DNA of 64,000 bases from Cycas panzhihuaensis (taxonomy: Eukaryota > Cycadophyta), in the NCBI GenBank assembly GCA_023213395.1, contig CM041465.1, positions 193,633,741-193,697,740 on the forward strand. The letters run 5' to 3'. The position numbers and the translations under genes are program-made. Under the pieces are notes generated by a model. The model worked only from the letters and a program-made list of their open reading frames with translations, did no database searches and was not told the DNA's origin. Positions 1 to 14,057 of this stretch are shown in pieces; position 1 is the first letter of the stretch, and the number at the start of each line of letters is the position of its first letter.

Positions 1-1029
1 ATGAGCTACATAAGCTTGATAGCCCTTTCATAAACTTCCCTTTGCTTATGTAGCTAATACTACTAAATGATGATTAAAAGTCTCTTTCCTTATATAAATT
101 TAGGTTGGTCATTATTATTAAGAAACTCTACTACTTTGTTAAAATAATCTATCTTGGCTTAGTGTTTCTCCAACCATTCCAAACCTATTAGAGCATCATA
201 CTCCCTAAGTTATAATATTTGGAAAATCGAATAGGTGTTCCATACTTCTCATTCTAATCCATAATCTTAAACATGCTTTGTTACCTTCTTCTTATTCCCA
301 TTTTCATGTGTATACTCTATGTAGGCTTTTGCTTTTGAATCTTCAACTTAGACTTTTCTATGATCCTAGGGTTTAGGAAGTTATGAGTATTACCTAAATA
401 AATTAACATAAAAATATATTAATCAATAATTTTACTTAATGCTTATACCAATATTAATTGATTTTATACTTAATGTTTATCAATGGTATCATATATATAT
501 ATATAGGTTCTCCTTCTTAGGATGCATTAACCATCGTTGGTTGTACATTCATATTATAAGCCCTTTCTCTTATTTCTTGTCCTTGTAAATATTTTTTTAT
601 ATAATATCTTGCCTTATTGCATCAAAGATGCTTTTAGTATTTAATAGATATAGGTGTATTCCCATAATGATGGGTTTATCTTAGAGTTCCATAAGGTTAA
701 TTAAAATTCCTTGTAGTTAGGTGTTATTGTGGATCTTTGGAATCTCTTCTTTGGGATACCAATCTTTCCTAGAATGTTTTTTCCAATAAACATGATTATC
801 TTACTGCTTTACCCATTATTCTTTACAATATCTTGATTTATTTATGGATTCATCTAGATCCCTTAGTTTATATATCTTAATTTTACTTTATATATTCTAG
901 TTCAATCCACTAATGAATCAATGTATCTTTACCTTATTTTCTTAGATGTAGGGAGCACATTAAAGAAGCTCCATGAACTACCTTTTATGCTTTTCCACTG
1001 ACATTCTCCTTTACTTTTAATCATGGAAA
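1..1029. other. decayed AT-rich sequence
   Basis: No gene can be supported. On the minus strand this lies 3' of the gag remnant that follows, so it is probably the rest of the same decayed Ty3/gypsy element, but I could not align any further domain. Confidence 0.4.
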
Positions 1030-1310
1030 ACTTCTACTTTCTTATCTAAATAATGTCTAAAAGGTTACTTTTATTTGAAATGTTTGATGAATTTACCCTA
1101 ACATAAATCCCTTTTTTGAATGATTTTCACCTTCTTATTATTTTCTCACCACATAGTTGCCCCCCTTGTAAGATTGTAGATAATCAGTCTTACTTTCTCA
1201 TTGGAGGTAAAATTATTTTATACAAACTACTTTTCAATGCTTAAGAGCCATACTTATACCTCTCCTTCACTTCTAACCTCTCCATTGAAGGTTAGTGGTT
1301 TAATATTTTA
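1030..1310 (-). pseudogene. Ty3/gypsy gag remnant
   Basis: Conceptual minus-strand translation, across frame breaks, follows the plant Ty3/gypsy retrotransposon gag core: a segment like LTFNGE, then a Trp-containing stretch, then NEKVRLIIYNLTRGATMW followed by a stop where the family has a second Trp (TGG to TGA). A segment resembling the downstream YF-K-YL part follows. Gag forms the capsid-like particle in the cytoplasm. Only the core fold region is recognisable and it is full of stops, so it is non-functional. The element's LTR and PBS were not found nearby. Family assignment is by motif resemblance only. Confidence 0.6.
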
Positions 1311-2376
1311 TAGCTTAAATTAGAGTGCTTTCTTTCGTACCCTAAGTTCACTTGGTCTTGCCCTTGGAGTTTTAGTAAATGACTTAATTATAATGGATCT
1401 ATTTTCATTACTCTTATATATAGTCCATCTTCTAGTGCTTTTATTTATATGTTAGTGAACTAATAGTTCCCATGATCTCTCCCTTCTTCTATTACTTCTT
1501 GTATTCTAAGTTTCTCTATTAATGTTTTCTTGCTCAATAGTTCTTTGAATGTTATAAAGTATTTTATTTTGATTTGTCATAATTCTTTTATTATTCTCCT
1601 TAGATTTTTTAAATTTTCTTGTAAGTGATGGTACTTTTCTAAGGTGTGTAAATTTGAAGAATTGTTATGTTAAAAGAAGTGACATAAACTTCTAAGTAAC
1701 CAAAGGAAATCTACCTATAATTACATATCACCAATGCATAAGCTAAACATACAAAAATTATCAATTTATCTTCGTATAGGTCCTTGTTAATCAACCATGT
1801 CATTAGTTCTCAAAGGGTGGTATAAGCATTTTAATAAGATTAAAATGTATACGTAATCTATAAAGGGGACTTAACTTTTATGTTGGCACCTACAAGTTAT
1901 ATAACTACCCACCTATATCATGAACTAATAGGGCTAGAGGACTGAAGGAAAGGTAATCTCTTCTAATTTCCATTAATAAAAGAAAGTAATTTATACATGT
2001 GATATTCTCAAAATATAGTTGGGGAACCCAACCAATTTCCAAATAAATTATAACAACCTAAAATTAACTTTGACTAATTGCCCCCAAAACCTCAAAATTG
2101 ACTAGTTTCATTTGATTACTAACCTCACCCTAATAAGAGGGTAAACTTATCCTTATGATAAGTAGAGGGTAAATTATATAATAGGCTAAAAATAAATCAA
2201 CAACTTACAAAATGACTCAAAATGATTCCAAATAAATAGATTAAGCAAGTTTCCAAAAATATATTATAGTAAGGCTTATAGGCCTTAAATTATTTACAAA
2301 TATAATGAAAACTTCATAAAATATGATGCAAAATGTAGCACAGATGAGACCTAATTTTGGGGTCATCATTCTCTCT

Positions 2377-2393
2377 CCCCCCCCCCCCCCCCC
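2377..2393. repeat. poly-C homopolymer, 17 nt
   Basis: Seventeen consecutive C residues preceded by CTCTCT. It stands out in DNA that is otherwise depleted of C and G. It could be a slippage product of a CT-rich tract, or its length could be an assembly artefact. Confidence 0.9.
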
Positions 2394-4659
2394 AACCAGA
2401 TTGATAACTATTCGAGGATGCCTATTTCTACAAATTCTATTTCTCTTTTGAGTCTTACCCTATTGATGCATCTTTATTATGCAGAAGTCTATGCCAATTA
2501 GCTTTACTATTATTTCCTTAAATCCATTAGTTTTTTAGATTACTCCTCCTATTCTACCATGGTTTCTTTAAGCTAGTCATATTTAATATATGAACTATGT
2601 ACAAAACTATGGTGTACCTATATATTAAATAGAATATATAACAAAGAAGGGATGTGTAATTCTAGTCCATTAGACTTGGTACTTCATCATCATCTAGATT
2701 AATTTCTCTACTCATTTGACTACTGACTAGTGAGTTTCTAGATAGAATGATTTAACACTCTTTAAATATGTTATTAAGTCCTTGAACCTTTCTAAAACCA
2801 CAATTTCATTCTTCTTAAAGTGTTGATATTTCTCTTATACCCAATTATATATCAACATTTGTTGGATTTTAGTATAATTTAACTAGGCTCTAACATCTAT
2901 CATTAATTTCTTATAGAGGAAAAGGATCTACTCTCGAGTACTATATTTTCCCTTAATCTCTAAGGTACTTCCAACTCCTTTTTAGTATGATCAATTAAAT
3001 TTTCTTCTCTAATAACCTTATCCCTTTATGTTAGTCTTATGACATGTAGCTAAATGTTATTGAACAAAATATTAGGGTTACTTTCTTCTGGTTCTTGTAA
3101 ATATCCCCTAAAAAATAACTCTACCAACAAGTCATGATCTTCATCATCATAAATTTCCTAAATATCTCACAAGGAATCCCACATTTTATCTAAAATCTAT
3201 CACCTTATCTATAAATTTATAATCCTTAATGTTAATGTTCTCTTCAAGTACATCAAGTTATAATTATAAGGAGGTGGCTTATAATCTTATACTAAGATAA
3301 TTAGATTTATTAAAATTTTAGGGATTTAAGAACCTTTAGAACTTGTAGAATGTGACTAAGATCTCTCTTGCTCCATAGTTGTTAACTTCTTCTTCAACTC
3401 CTACATTTCCCTTGCTTGTTCTTAAATTTACTTTTTCATTTTCTTTATTTTCTATTTTGAAGTTTCTCTTAGTGATATTTATTATTTAATGATTATTCCC
3501 TTCACCTCCTTCAATCCCTTCCCTCTTACCTTTAGTTTATTACATAGCTAATATACTTCTTTTTTAAGGTAAAAAAATTTCTCAATTTGCTTCCAATATT
3601 TTTCTTTAAGAAATTAGAGTGAAGTATCCTTTAGAAGTTTTACCTTGTCTTGTAATTCTATAGCCTTTGAACCCTCTAGTTTCATCCTTTTATAATTGAT
3701 AATACATTTTATGATGGTTGGATGGAATATGGTCACTTTCTATCCATGCTTTAAAATGATCTAGGCTTCACTATTTTTAGTGATAATAGAATATAACAAG
3801 GTTCATACATTCACTTCTTCTCCTTTTCCTAGAAATGCAACACATGGGCTTGTGTAGTAAATATATAATATGGATGCTATCTTACAAAAATATGTATGGA
3901 AATCAAATTTACTAAATTTACCTAGGCTTTAGGTAGCCTAGATATTGGTAGCCCATCTTAAGTGTTTATGTTTTTGAGATCATCTTCATTAAAAAAGATT
4001 TTGAGAAATTCAATAAGACCAAACTAGTTACCTTTAGTGAATAACTCCTTTCCTTTTACCCTTATTATTAGGGCTTGCACAACTAATTCTAAGGTAAAAT
4101 AGATATTATTCACATAAACTTAAGTGTTTCCTTTGTTAAAACCATGAATAAACTAACTAACCTACTTTAGATATAATCAAGATTCATATAGTGGTATAAA
4201 CTATATAGTCTAAACTTCTTTAATGAGGCCTCTAATTGAGGATCCTTATCAATCATAACTCATGAATCCATCTCTATTTGAATCAAAAAAACCTTCTTTG
4301 TATTTATCTTATTATTTTATAAAATAGAACATAATAGAATCTTTTATTTCTTAACTATATTAGCCTTATGACCTTCTTCTAATTCAACCTTCTTTCTCCT
4401 CACTTCCTTATTCCCTTGTTCTACATCTCTATCCTTAATTTGATGTGCTACATATTTACAATCTTTAATAGAAGGTTTCTAGGCCTTTACTCTCTTATTT
4501 CATTTAATCATAAGCCTATTATTCTACTTCAAGGCATTGAATACCCTTTATTTAGTCCATTTACTAGTAGCCTCCATAGGTTTCTAAACTATTGTAAGCT
4601 TAACATTTCATTATCCAATTGATCATGCATGTTTTTAATTATAGGTCCATCACTTCCTT

Positions 4660-5040
4660 GTATGACAACCTTTACATGTCTCTTACCTATAAGACCTTCC
4701 TTCTTCCTCTAAATGCTACTTATAGGTTCCTCTCATTTCTCTATGACATCAACTGTAGGCTTTATAGGCTCCTTACATTTTCTTAAAGTACCATCTATAA
4801 CTTTCTTAGTTATAGACCCCTTGAATTTCCTTGTATCACTACTTATAGACTTATTACATATTTTTATAACATAACCTATAAGCTTCATAGCTGTAGGTTC
4901 CTTTCATCCTTTTCTAGGATCACATATAAGCTTCTTAGTCACAAGTTCTTCATTTTCCCTCTTTATGATCTTTTCCTTTCCAAGCCTATATTTTGTATAA
5001 TACCTTTCTTCATCTTGGGTTTTTTTTCATGTACCAAGTT
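4660..5040 (-). repeat. degenerate repeats, possible gag linker
   Basis: Variants of TATAGGTTCCTT / TATAGGCTCCTTAC recur about every 40-60 nt. Read on the minus strand they give recurrent Lys-rich phrases such as KEPIK. The same vocabulary recurs near 12640-12860, beside the gag core of a minus-strand gypsy element, so this may be the low-complexity C-terminal part of a related gag. That link is inference. Confidence 0.35.
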
Positions 5041-5999
5041 TGAATATGCTACATGCTTGCCCTCTTCCTTCTCACAAGGTATAATCAAAAGTTACCCTTT
5101 CTTTAAGTAATGATATATATACATCATAGAATTTATTGTAATAATTACATTTTCTTTTAATTAATCACATTAGCCTTTTTTAAATATATATTTTTATGAT
5201 ATCCTCCCTAGTGATTAATTATATCAGGTCCTAATGCATAACTAAACTTAATTATTTATAATGTTTGCAAAATGGAAAAGACATTTATAACCATTTTTCC
5301 TTCATCTTTAGACTATGATGTCAGGGGTTATCATAACATCATCAAATAACATACTTACTACACTCCACCTATGTATAACAACTTAAAAGCACCTTGAATG
5401 ATCTTTCAAACTTGGCTAGAGCTCATTTGGTTGCTTGGTAATTCATTGCCCCCTACTTAGGATCAAAACAAAAGTATGCTACATCCAATGTTATTGTCAT
5501 GCTGAAGATCTATATCTATTACAAAGGATTATCCTTTGTCTATACTGTTGGTATAACTTTTAGATTACCCTCATCTATAATCAACGGTAGTTCCCATTAT
5601 ACATTATTATACTACATGAATTTGCTCTTGTGATTGATTTTAAAAATTTATTAGTGGAGCTTATAGACAACTAAAAGGTTGTCTTTATAATCAATACTAA
5701 GAATCACTGGTTACCCTTAAGTGCACCAAAGGGTAAATTAATGTACTAACATTCTAACTCTTTAGATATATAGAATAAGTAAAAGTCAACTACATTTGAG
5801 TAACTCACCTCCACACTTAAACAGAAAGGGAAATCCTACATTCTAATTCCTATAATGACAAAATTAGAAGGGATTAAACAAGATAAATTATAGCTTGTTG
5901 TAGTAGTATACAAATGAAATGCTTTTGAGAGGTTGGCTTCTTATATAGCTTCAACTAGTATTCATTTATGAATATTTGTTATGCAATATTATATATTGA

Positions 6000-6640
6000 T
6001 TATAATGTTAATTCTTAACTGTTAAAGACCTCAATCACTCCACATGGCCCCAACCATTGACATTGAAACTTTCTAATAAAGTCATTATATCTTGAGTAAA
6101 AATGAAGGGCCTAGTCCCTTACTTTGAAATGTTTTTCTCAAATGTATCTATCATGTTAATAATTTCTTTAACTTTGAAAAATGTTAGACCTATAATAAGC
6201 CTACTTTCTAATTTCATATAATTCATGGATGTCCTATGATCTTTGTTACTAGGCCTCCATCAAAGCCATATTTAGTTGACTAGTTGTTCATAAAATCTTC
6301 ATTTCAAGCTCAATGGGAATGATAACATGTTTTTTATATATGAGCTTAGATGGGATATATCTTATTATGATCTTCCATATGGTAAAATATACTCCAAGTA
6401 TCTCTAATAGCCTTTCACCTTAATCTCTTTAATGAAACTCAATTATTTTCATAATGAACTTCTTAATCTTTTAATCAATAACCTCTACTTATCCTTTAAC
6501 TTGAACATAATAAGGAGTGGAATTTTTAAGTTGATCCAAATGGGTCAACCATAATTATTAATAAATGCTTGAATAATCAAATGGGGCTAGTCTCCAAGAC
6601 TACACATGTGGTGCCTTGAAAAGAATTCCAAAGATAGTTT
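6000..6640 (-). pseudogene. Ty3/gypsy integrase C-terminal half
   Basis: Minus-strand translation gives, in order: a catalytic-core segment STPYYVQVKG (family form STPYYPQANGQ, carrying the third catalytic Glu in the following VEV); the region before VIIPIELE (family form AVLPIELEI); and the C-terminal GPY/F module, HFKVRD then FYSRYNDF then KFQCQWLGPCGVIEVF. Integrase inserts the cDNA copy into nuclear DNA. Several stops (CAA to TAA, CAG to TAG, CGA to TGA types) interrupt it. The order of motifs and the GPY/F module make the family call safe; the lineage within plant Ty3/gypsy is uncertain. Confidence 0.8.
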
Positions 6641-9600
6641 TGATAAACTAATGATAAACGATATTTAATATACAAATTCAATGTGTATATATACATAACT
6701 AATGGATTTTCATGAGGAGGCACAACCTACATTATAACCATTCCTAAATAATAATTTAAAAATAATTTCTTAATTAAATACATAACAATAATCACCATCT
6801 TAAAATACTTTGGCCTTGAAGCATTGTTAAAAAATGATAGCCAATAATTATCTCTTAGATATAGGAGAATGTCATATTCATCATCCTTATGTTTTGAAGT
6901 AGTTATTCAATGATATATAATTCATCATAGACTCCTAAAATAAGGTAGTATTATTAAAATTGGATGTTAGGGATTCTTTCATTTAATTATTCTATTAGAT
7001 TATTGATATGTTCTTAATTTCTTATAGATTTTATTTTATTATTTATTTCGTGTTACTTCTTGAAAAGTTGTTGATAGAGGTGTATCCACTAAGTAAACCT
7101 TTAATATGTCCTCTTATATGTCAAATATTAGGACCTATTTTGAATGGTTAAGAGATGAGATTATTACTAATAGAATGTTAAGTATATAATCTATAAAACA
7201 TGGGTTGTAAGTTGCTTTATCTTATTCTAAAAATGGTGTTGGGCATTTGATATATTTTTCCATAGGCATGTGATCTTGTTGAACCTTTAATTGACTATAT
7301 ATTTCTAATTTTCTTGTTCTACATATTCATTTATAATTTATTTATGCCATTCTTCTAGGTTAATTGGAGGTATAATAATTTCTAATTTTGCCTTTTGTAA
7401 TTTACACATTTAAAAGTGACTTAAAAAATCAATTTAAAAAATACACAAAGAACAAAGTGCAAAAGTACTCTTTATACTTCTACCCTTCACACGTCATGCA
7501 TTTAAGACCATAGTAAAGAACTAACTTAATGAATTTTATAAAATAAAAAAACATAAAAATTCACTGAAAATATGAATTGATAGCTCAACTTTAAACAACT
7601 ATACCTTCCTCATTTGGCATTTTATTTTGGAGTTCTACCACTTATTTTTAAGGTTTCAAAATTCTCTTTCATATAATTTAATCATATTAGGCTAGAAAAT
7701 AACCTAAAATACTAACTTATCACTTCAAATTTAGTGAAGTTTCTCAAATTCATAACTATCAAGGTACCCTACAATTTCAAATTAAGAGAACTTTCCTATT
7801 TGGTGTGTAATTATTTACTTATACCATTTTTTTTAAGGTATCAAAAAATGATCTACCATATTTTTTATAACTATCATGCCAAAATCAAACCAACAAGAAG
7901 AAAATATCTTGGAAATACTCTATTATTATACTTTTCTAACCTACACCAAACACTAGCTTATGAATCCCTAAGATTCACAACCTATTATTTTTCCCTTATT
8001 AAGCTATTATTTAAAATTGTATTAAATGCAACTCTATTCTTATTAATTGATAATTATGACTTACATATTTAGAGAAAGAAAATACAATATGTTCTTTGCA
8101 TGATTATAATGGATTTTAACCTTCAAAATATGATTATTTCAACATAACTAAACTATCAACCAAATGGTGCATCCTTAAACATCAAATAGAGCATAGAATA
8201 AGCTTCCATATTATAAATAGGATATTTTAAACTAAATTATAGAAATGAATACATTAGAAACTATATTACAAAGTCAATATAGAATCAGGTAGTTACACCT
8301 AATATTCCTTATAGTGGTCTCTAAATGTTTAAAGGGATTCCTACTATCTTAGAGAAATTCCTTAGCATTGAACTCTTAAACTAGATAGAAAAATATTGAG
8401 ATTTATTCAAAATTTTTATCATAGAGTTTGCAAATATTAGAAGCTCTAAGAGCTAAATATGACTTTGTCACATCCAACCTATCTAATAGAACTTTACAGG
8501 AAATGAATAATTCCTTAGTTGATAGTATATTCTCAAATCTATACATACCACTCCTATCTATTATCGAAATTTTGGTCTTAGAATAGTTGTAAAATCCTCT
8601 AAGACATTCTATCTCCATCATATACTCACTCTTAGAGTCTCCATTTAATATAAAATACTAAAGAGATTTTGGAATATGAATAATTATCCCTCTATGTAGA
8701 ATTAAAATTTTAAATGACTATATAAAGTACCTAAATGATCAAACAAATATATTTTGGCTTGGTTTTTCATATAATTTGGGATTATAACAAACACTGGGTT
8801 ATTTAAAATGAAAATGTAAAATGCTTCTTGTCATATATTTAGATAGAGAGACTACTAAAAATCTAAATGGTCATGCACAATAATTAGCCATTAATACAAT
8901 ACTAGTAAATATAATAATTTATATGTTTGGGTATGAAGTTGCATCTTTAATGAGGCAATTTTTGAGCTTGATGGATAAGATATTATCCATATATAAATAT
9001 TTTTTTGTTACACTATAAAATTCGTTAATTCTTAATTATGAATATGAATAACTCACATAGCCATTTCTTATTATCTTTTGACCCATGTTCATTACATTCT
9101 AAACCATCATTATTAAAAGAAGTGTTATATAAAGTAGTATTAGATTAATTTCTATCTATATCAAGAAGAATAGGTCTCTTTCTACCAATTAGAGATAGGA
9201 GGAACCTTGTAAAGAGAGCAAGAGACTATAGATCCCATGTTGATCTAGCCCTAACTTAAAAAATAATGGGAATCATTACTTTGCAAGGAAAAGCTTATAA
9301 TAATAGCCAAGGTTAAGATGCTTGAGGTTTATTTTTAATAATAGGATGGCTTAAAACATAGTGTCAAGACTCTTAAGGTATGGGACCAAGTTATCATTAA
9401 AAGGTAAAGTCTTCTAATGGAAGATAATGTAGTGGTTGAGGTTGTGAGATACCATCTTACAACATGTGAGATGGTGAACGATGCTAGATAATATTTAATC
9501 CAAGATCTTGTTTTAGATTATTTCCTTTCTTATGTGTACTAGGGGTCTTATTATATACACTTCTTCATGTATTAATTGTTAGTTGATTATATGGTTCTTG

Positions 9601-12599
9601 GTGTATGATTGGACACCCACATAATAGCATGCACTATAAATATGCATTATTTTATAATGTAAATTGGAGATGATCATTTTCCTAAAAGAGTTATATTATG
9701 TTTTGGTGCATGTTTCATTTATCTTGTCATGTATGTAGTTATTGTATCTTTGACATATTTGTTATTATACATTGATGATATTAAATTATGTAATTTTTAG
9801 CATAGTACCAAACTTATTATCTGATATTAGAGAGACCTTAAGACTATAAGTATATCCCTTTATCTATGTTATTTAAGACTTATTTTAAGCATATTTATCG
9901 TGATTAGTAAGAGGGGTTATCTTGTCTAAGGTGAAGTGTATTATATGTTAGTAGGAAGGTTATCCAACTATAGTTTTTACATGTTACCTAGAGCACCTTG
10001 ATATATATGCCTAAATCATGTTAGTATGGAAGCCTAAGTAGTATGTTGGTACATGTATCTAAGAAGCATGCCAGTGCTTAAGCCATTATAAATACAATGA
10101 AAGCATAGGTATTATAGTTATTCAAACCCCACAAAGATTGACATCATAGTTTTATTTATTTATTAGATTATTTTCTTTTACATGTCAAATGGGAGTATGC
10201 ATGTATGTATACAAACACACACACATACAGAGATAGATAGATAGAGAGAGAGAGAGAGAAATAGAGTTGTTTATTATCTATGGATGAAGCCTTTGGTATA
10301 GGATTAATCACCCTATCAAAATAGTTTAACCCTTTACTTTATTGAATGCTAGGTTTGTTAGGGTTCATTAGTAAATTTTTGAATGTGTGAAGTTTATGTA
10401 TGGTGGAACAACTATATTTGGCTCTTGTTTTTAGTGATGTAGCATTTTATTGATGAATTAAATATTAAAGCACCTTTATTTTGATAAAAATGTTAAATCT
10501 ATAGTAAAATCTTCACCTGATGTGGGGTTTCCTACTCTTGAATGACTACATGCCATGTTTACGGATTTGTTGATAAGTATAGGATATTGGTAAGTGTACA
10601 CACTAAGATTATTAATATTTTAAGACCCTCATGATAGATGGATAAAGGTTTGGATAATTAGTTTGAAGAATTAAGCCTATTTTTCCTCCATTTTGATGAT
10701 ATTTTCTAAGTTTTCTACTTTTTGAAAGGGTAGCATAGTTTACACTAGGCAAATTCATTATTAAATCTATAACTAAAGACTTATTTTAGAAGACAATATT
10801 GATCCCAAGTTCTCTTTTAGGCTACGATGTTCTCCTCACTTCCTGAGTGTGTTTTGGTGTGAAATGAGCTCATTTCTCATTATTTTTAAAATATAAGGGT
10901 CTACAACTTACTAAAACATGTTGATATGAGATTATTTTAGTTTTTTACGACCTTATTTTATGAGAGATCTAACCATAGATCTCAATTTATGTTAGGAAAC
11001 CTCCATGAGAAATTACCATTTTTCTCTATATTCAAAACATTATTCTTCATACTTTTTACATTAAAGTAGGCCACTAGGATATGGCATAAAGCTAGAGTTC
11101 TAATGGTCATTTTTGCTATTACATCAATCAAAAGTGGAGGGTATATGTTGTCAAACCATGCATAGGTCATCATAATTTGGTAGTTAAAGATTATTAAATT
11201 AATTTACTTTAAAGTTATCTAAGGTTTATAATTGATTTAATCATACTTAATTTTAGTTTGAAGTTTGTTATGCCCCTCTTAAATGGTTATTTAATGATAA
11301 ACTATGCTAAAAAGGCAATGCTAATGGGGGCCAAAACCCTTTTCCCTCTTTTTTCATGATTTGAATAACATGTGCTCACAAAAAATATTGATAATTTTCT
11401 CACATGAAGTAAGAATTTAATTTTTCCTCTCAAATTAGAGACCTAACCCATATAGATTCATAATGAGTGGTTAAATTACATGATTTGAAGACTTTTAATA
11501 GTAGATTTTAATTCTTAAAGTTTTAGTAGTGGTTTAACATGGTGTTATTTGAGTTAAAAATGGAACTTGTGCCTAGATGAAAAGTCTTTTTCCACATGTT
11601 TTTACTTAAATAACCATTTGTGCAAGTTTGATACATAGTTTAGTAGATGGGGTTATGGGTTTTTATCTTACATTTCTCCTTATGATGTAAGAGAGAATAA
11701 AAATAGGTGGAATGGAAGCATGTGAAAGCTATTTTACATGCAAATATTGGTAAATAATCTATATGAAGAGAATTAATCTCTAAAATTTTAGAAATAAGAG
11801 ATAGGAATGTAAAGGTAAGATTGCATGTAAGGGATATTAAATATAAGGGTTAAATTACATAAGGGGAGGTATATATGGATATATATTAAGGATAGAGAAT
11901 TAAAAAACATAAATAATGGAGGATATAGATGAGTTATTTTAGAGGGAAACTAGTGAGAAGTATATATTAGGACTTAGATAGGGAACATGATATATGATGG
12001 ATAAGTTGGATAAGAGATAGATAGAAAGGATTTATAAGTGATGAAGGTATTATTATATAGAATGAAGGGTAAGTAAATATAGATCTACTAATGAATTTTA
12101 GATTTAATTGGGAAAAGAAAAATGAGTAAGGAATAAGTCCTAGGCATTCCTTATGAGAAAAGGATTTTAGTAATGGCATGTGAAGATGATTTGTAGAGAA
12201 ATTCAAAGGGTTAAGGGGAAAAATATAAGGTAGTGAGAAGGTTAGTGGTAATGAGGGTGGTGGTGTAGAGGAAGAAAAGATAATGCTTTATAAAAGGGGT
12301 AAGAATAGCATTAGAGGTTGAAACTTGTTGAGAGGGGGTTAAAAGATAAAGAAAATAGGGGTGTTAATAAAGAGACTTCCTAAGGAATGGGATGTAAAAA
12401 GGTATCTCAAGTGAAATAAGAATTTTGTCTACGAAGAGTAAGGGACCTATGGCCTCAAATCCTAATTTGTTTATAGGATTTTATGATATAAGGCAAGCGG
12501 AGGGAGTTTGCAAGGCTATAGAACTTGGAAAATTAAGATGAATAAGGAAAGTTCCAAAATAAATAGGTGAATGCAAGATATGATTATAATTTAAATCAA
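6641..12599. other. decayed DNA between gag and integrase remnants
   Basis: If the gag and PBS near 13 kb and the integrase near 6.3 kb belong to one minus-strand element, protease, reverse transcriptase and RNase H should lie here. I could not recognise any of them. The gag-to-integrase distance is longer than usual, so other insertions, or two separate elements, are likely. Short open frames at 7734-8072 (+) and 8403-8621 (-) have no recognisable motif. Confidence 0.4.
10211..10264. repeat. CA / GATA / GA microsatellite
   Basis: A compound simple repeat: ACACACACACA, then three GATA units, then a run of GA dinucleotides. Confidence 0.9.
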
Positions 12600-13200
12600 A
12601 TACTCTTTTAGAATCATACATCTCAAATCCTTCCTTGAGTGGCTCATTGATAGGCATTTCCTTACCTGATTCATTTGAGTCATTTATGGATTTATTGTAC
12701 TACTCATGGATAAGCTTCTTACTAGATTGTTCTTTAATTTAATTACCTAGTCATTTATGTGTGCTACTTATCTTTTTGTTATATAGCTCTTTTATAGGCT
12801 CCTTACTAGATTATTTTTTCATTTGACTAACTCCTTCTATTTTTTCCTTATATGATCTCTCTTGCATTCTAGAAGAGGTAAGATCTCACTTTTGTTATCT
12901 TCCTCTCAACATTTATCTCTAAAATTTATAATTTATTTATATGTATAATCTTCATTATGTTCACACCACCACCTCTTAAACCTTATATCAAATTTGATGA
13001 GAAAATTTATTAAGAAATGCTTCCAATTAGGGTAATCTAAATGTTTATCCAAATCCCTCTCTTAAACTCATCCACCTATATATTCCTAAATATATGAGGG
13101 AAATACCCTTTTGTCCTATATGAGGATGAATATTAAAGACCTTTTTAACCTTATCCAACCACTCTATTAGTTGTATTTCTCCATCTTTAATAAAGATTAA
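12600..13200 (-). pseudogene. Ty3/gypsy gag remnant next to PBS
   Basis: The minus strand reads IEWLDKVKKVFNIHP at about 13124-13168, matching the start of the plant gypsy gag core (family pattern FLDWL..VE..F). A region resembling the basic, low-complexity gag C-terminus follows toward 12600. It sits where gag belongs, 0.6 kb downstream of the minus-strand PBS at 13792-13803. Multiple stops make it non-functional. Identity rests on the short core motif plus position. Confidence 0.55.
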
Positions 13201-13791
13201 CATACTTCCATAATTTTGTTATAAGGTTCCACTATTGAGCATTAACTTCTAATGGAATTTATAACATCAAATGGGAACAAAAATACATCATCTAATGGCC
13301 CATTTCAAATTTCTTTGAATTAGGATTATAATGCTTTAGAGAAAATTGAATTATAATACTTGTAGTAGAAGTTATGTCCCTTTTAAGGGGGGTCATGATT
13401 AAGTTTTTTATGGATTGTAATAGTACCTCTTACTAAGAAATGAATAAATCCTTTTATTTTAAATGATATATAATAGAGTTAAAACCACTTCCAATATAAA
13501 GTAAACATTAAAACACATTGATTCAAAAAAATATTTAGGTTAATTAAACATGTATAGTTAAAGTTATAACTTTCTAAAATGATAGCAATAAGTTTTAGGT
13601 TATAAAGATAGTGATAGGTGATAAGCCAAAACTAAATTCCCTACAATTTTCATAATTTCACTTCAAAACTTATAGTATTACCACTTAAAATTTATAAAAT
13701 AGGCCTCATTGATTTAAATTTATTATTACCATTTTAAAATTCTTTTGTTTATACTCTTAAAAATGCAAATCCTTGATATACCAAAAGTAAA

Positions 13792-13803
13792 GCTCTAATA
13801 CCA
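13792..13803 (-). promoter_or_regulatory. primer binding site, tRNA-iMet
   Basis: The minus strand reads TGGTATTAGAGC, one C-to-T change from the plant initiator tRNA-Met primer site TGGTATCAGAGC. It is separated by AG from the LTR edge (TG at 13806 on the plus strand, i.e. CA on the minus strand). It primes minus-strand cDNA synthesis and shows the element runs right to left. Confidence 0.75.
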
Positions 13804-14040
13804 CTTGAAGTGATCCTAAATTAGATCTACTTCTATAAACAAAAAATAAAGAAAGCTAAAATGAAAGATAAATAGACATAATTGCCCCAAGCACTAAGTG
13901 CCAAAATAAAATTAAGATTATCTAATAAATAAAACTTATAAAATGAGTTAGGGGTCTCCCTTATTTATAGGTGCCAATATGACTCCCTATTAAGAAAACT
14001 AACTTTAATAATAATATTAATAAAAAAATATTGACTTCAT

Positions 14041-14057
14041 AATATTAAAACCAACTT
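14041..14057. repeat. LINE target-site duplication, left
   Basis: AATATTAAAACCAACTT, identical over 17 nt to the sequence right after the LINE tail at 14600-14616. Confidence 0.9.

Larger units (their letters stand above)
1311..5999. other. decayed repeat DNA, no gene seen
   Basis: AT-rich sequence without a supportable reading frame. It holds a long C homopolymer and a patch of degenerate repeated motifs, listed separately. The lower-numbered flank of the integrase remnant (3' in the minus sense) must contain the rest of that element, but no LTR or polypurine tract could be fixed. Confidence 0.4.

Noticed and set aside
7734-8072. 112-codon plus-strand frame
   Set aside because: AT-rich chance frame with Phe/Tyr/Leu bias and no recognisable domain or flanking signals.
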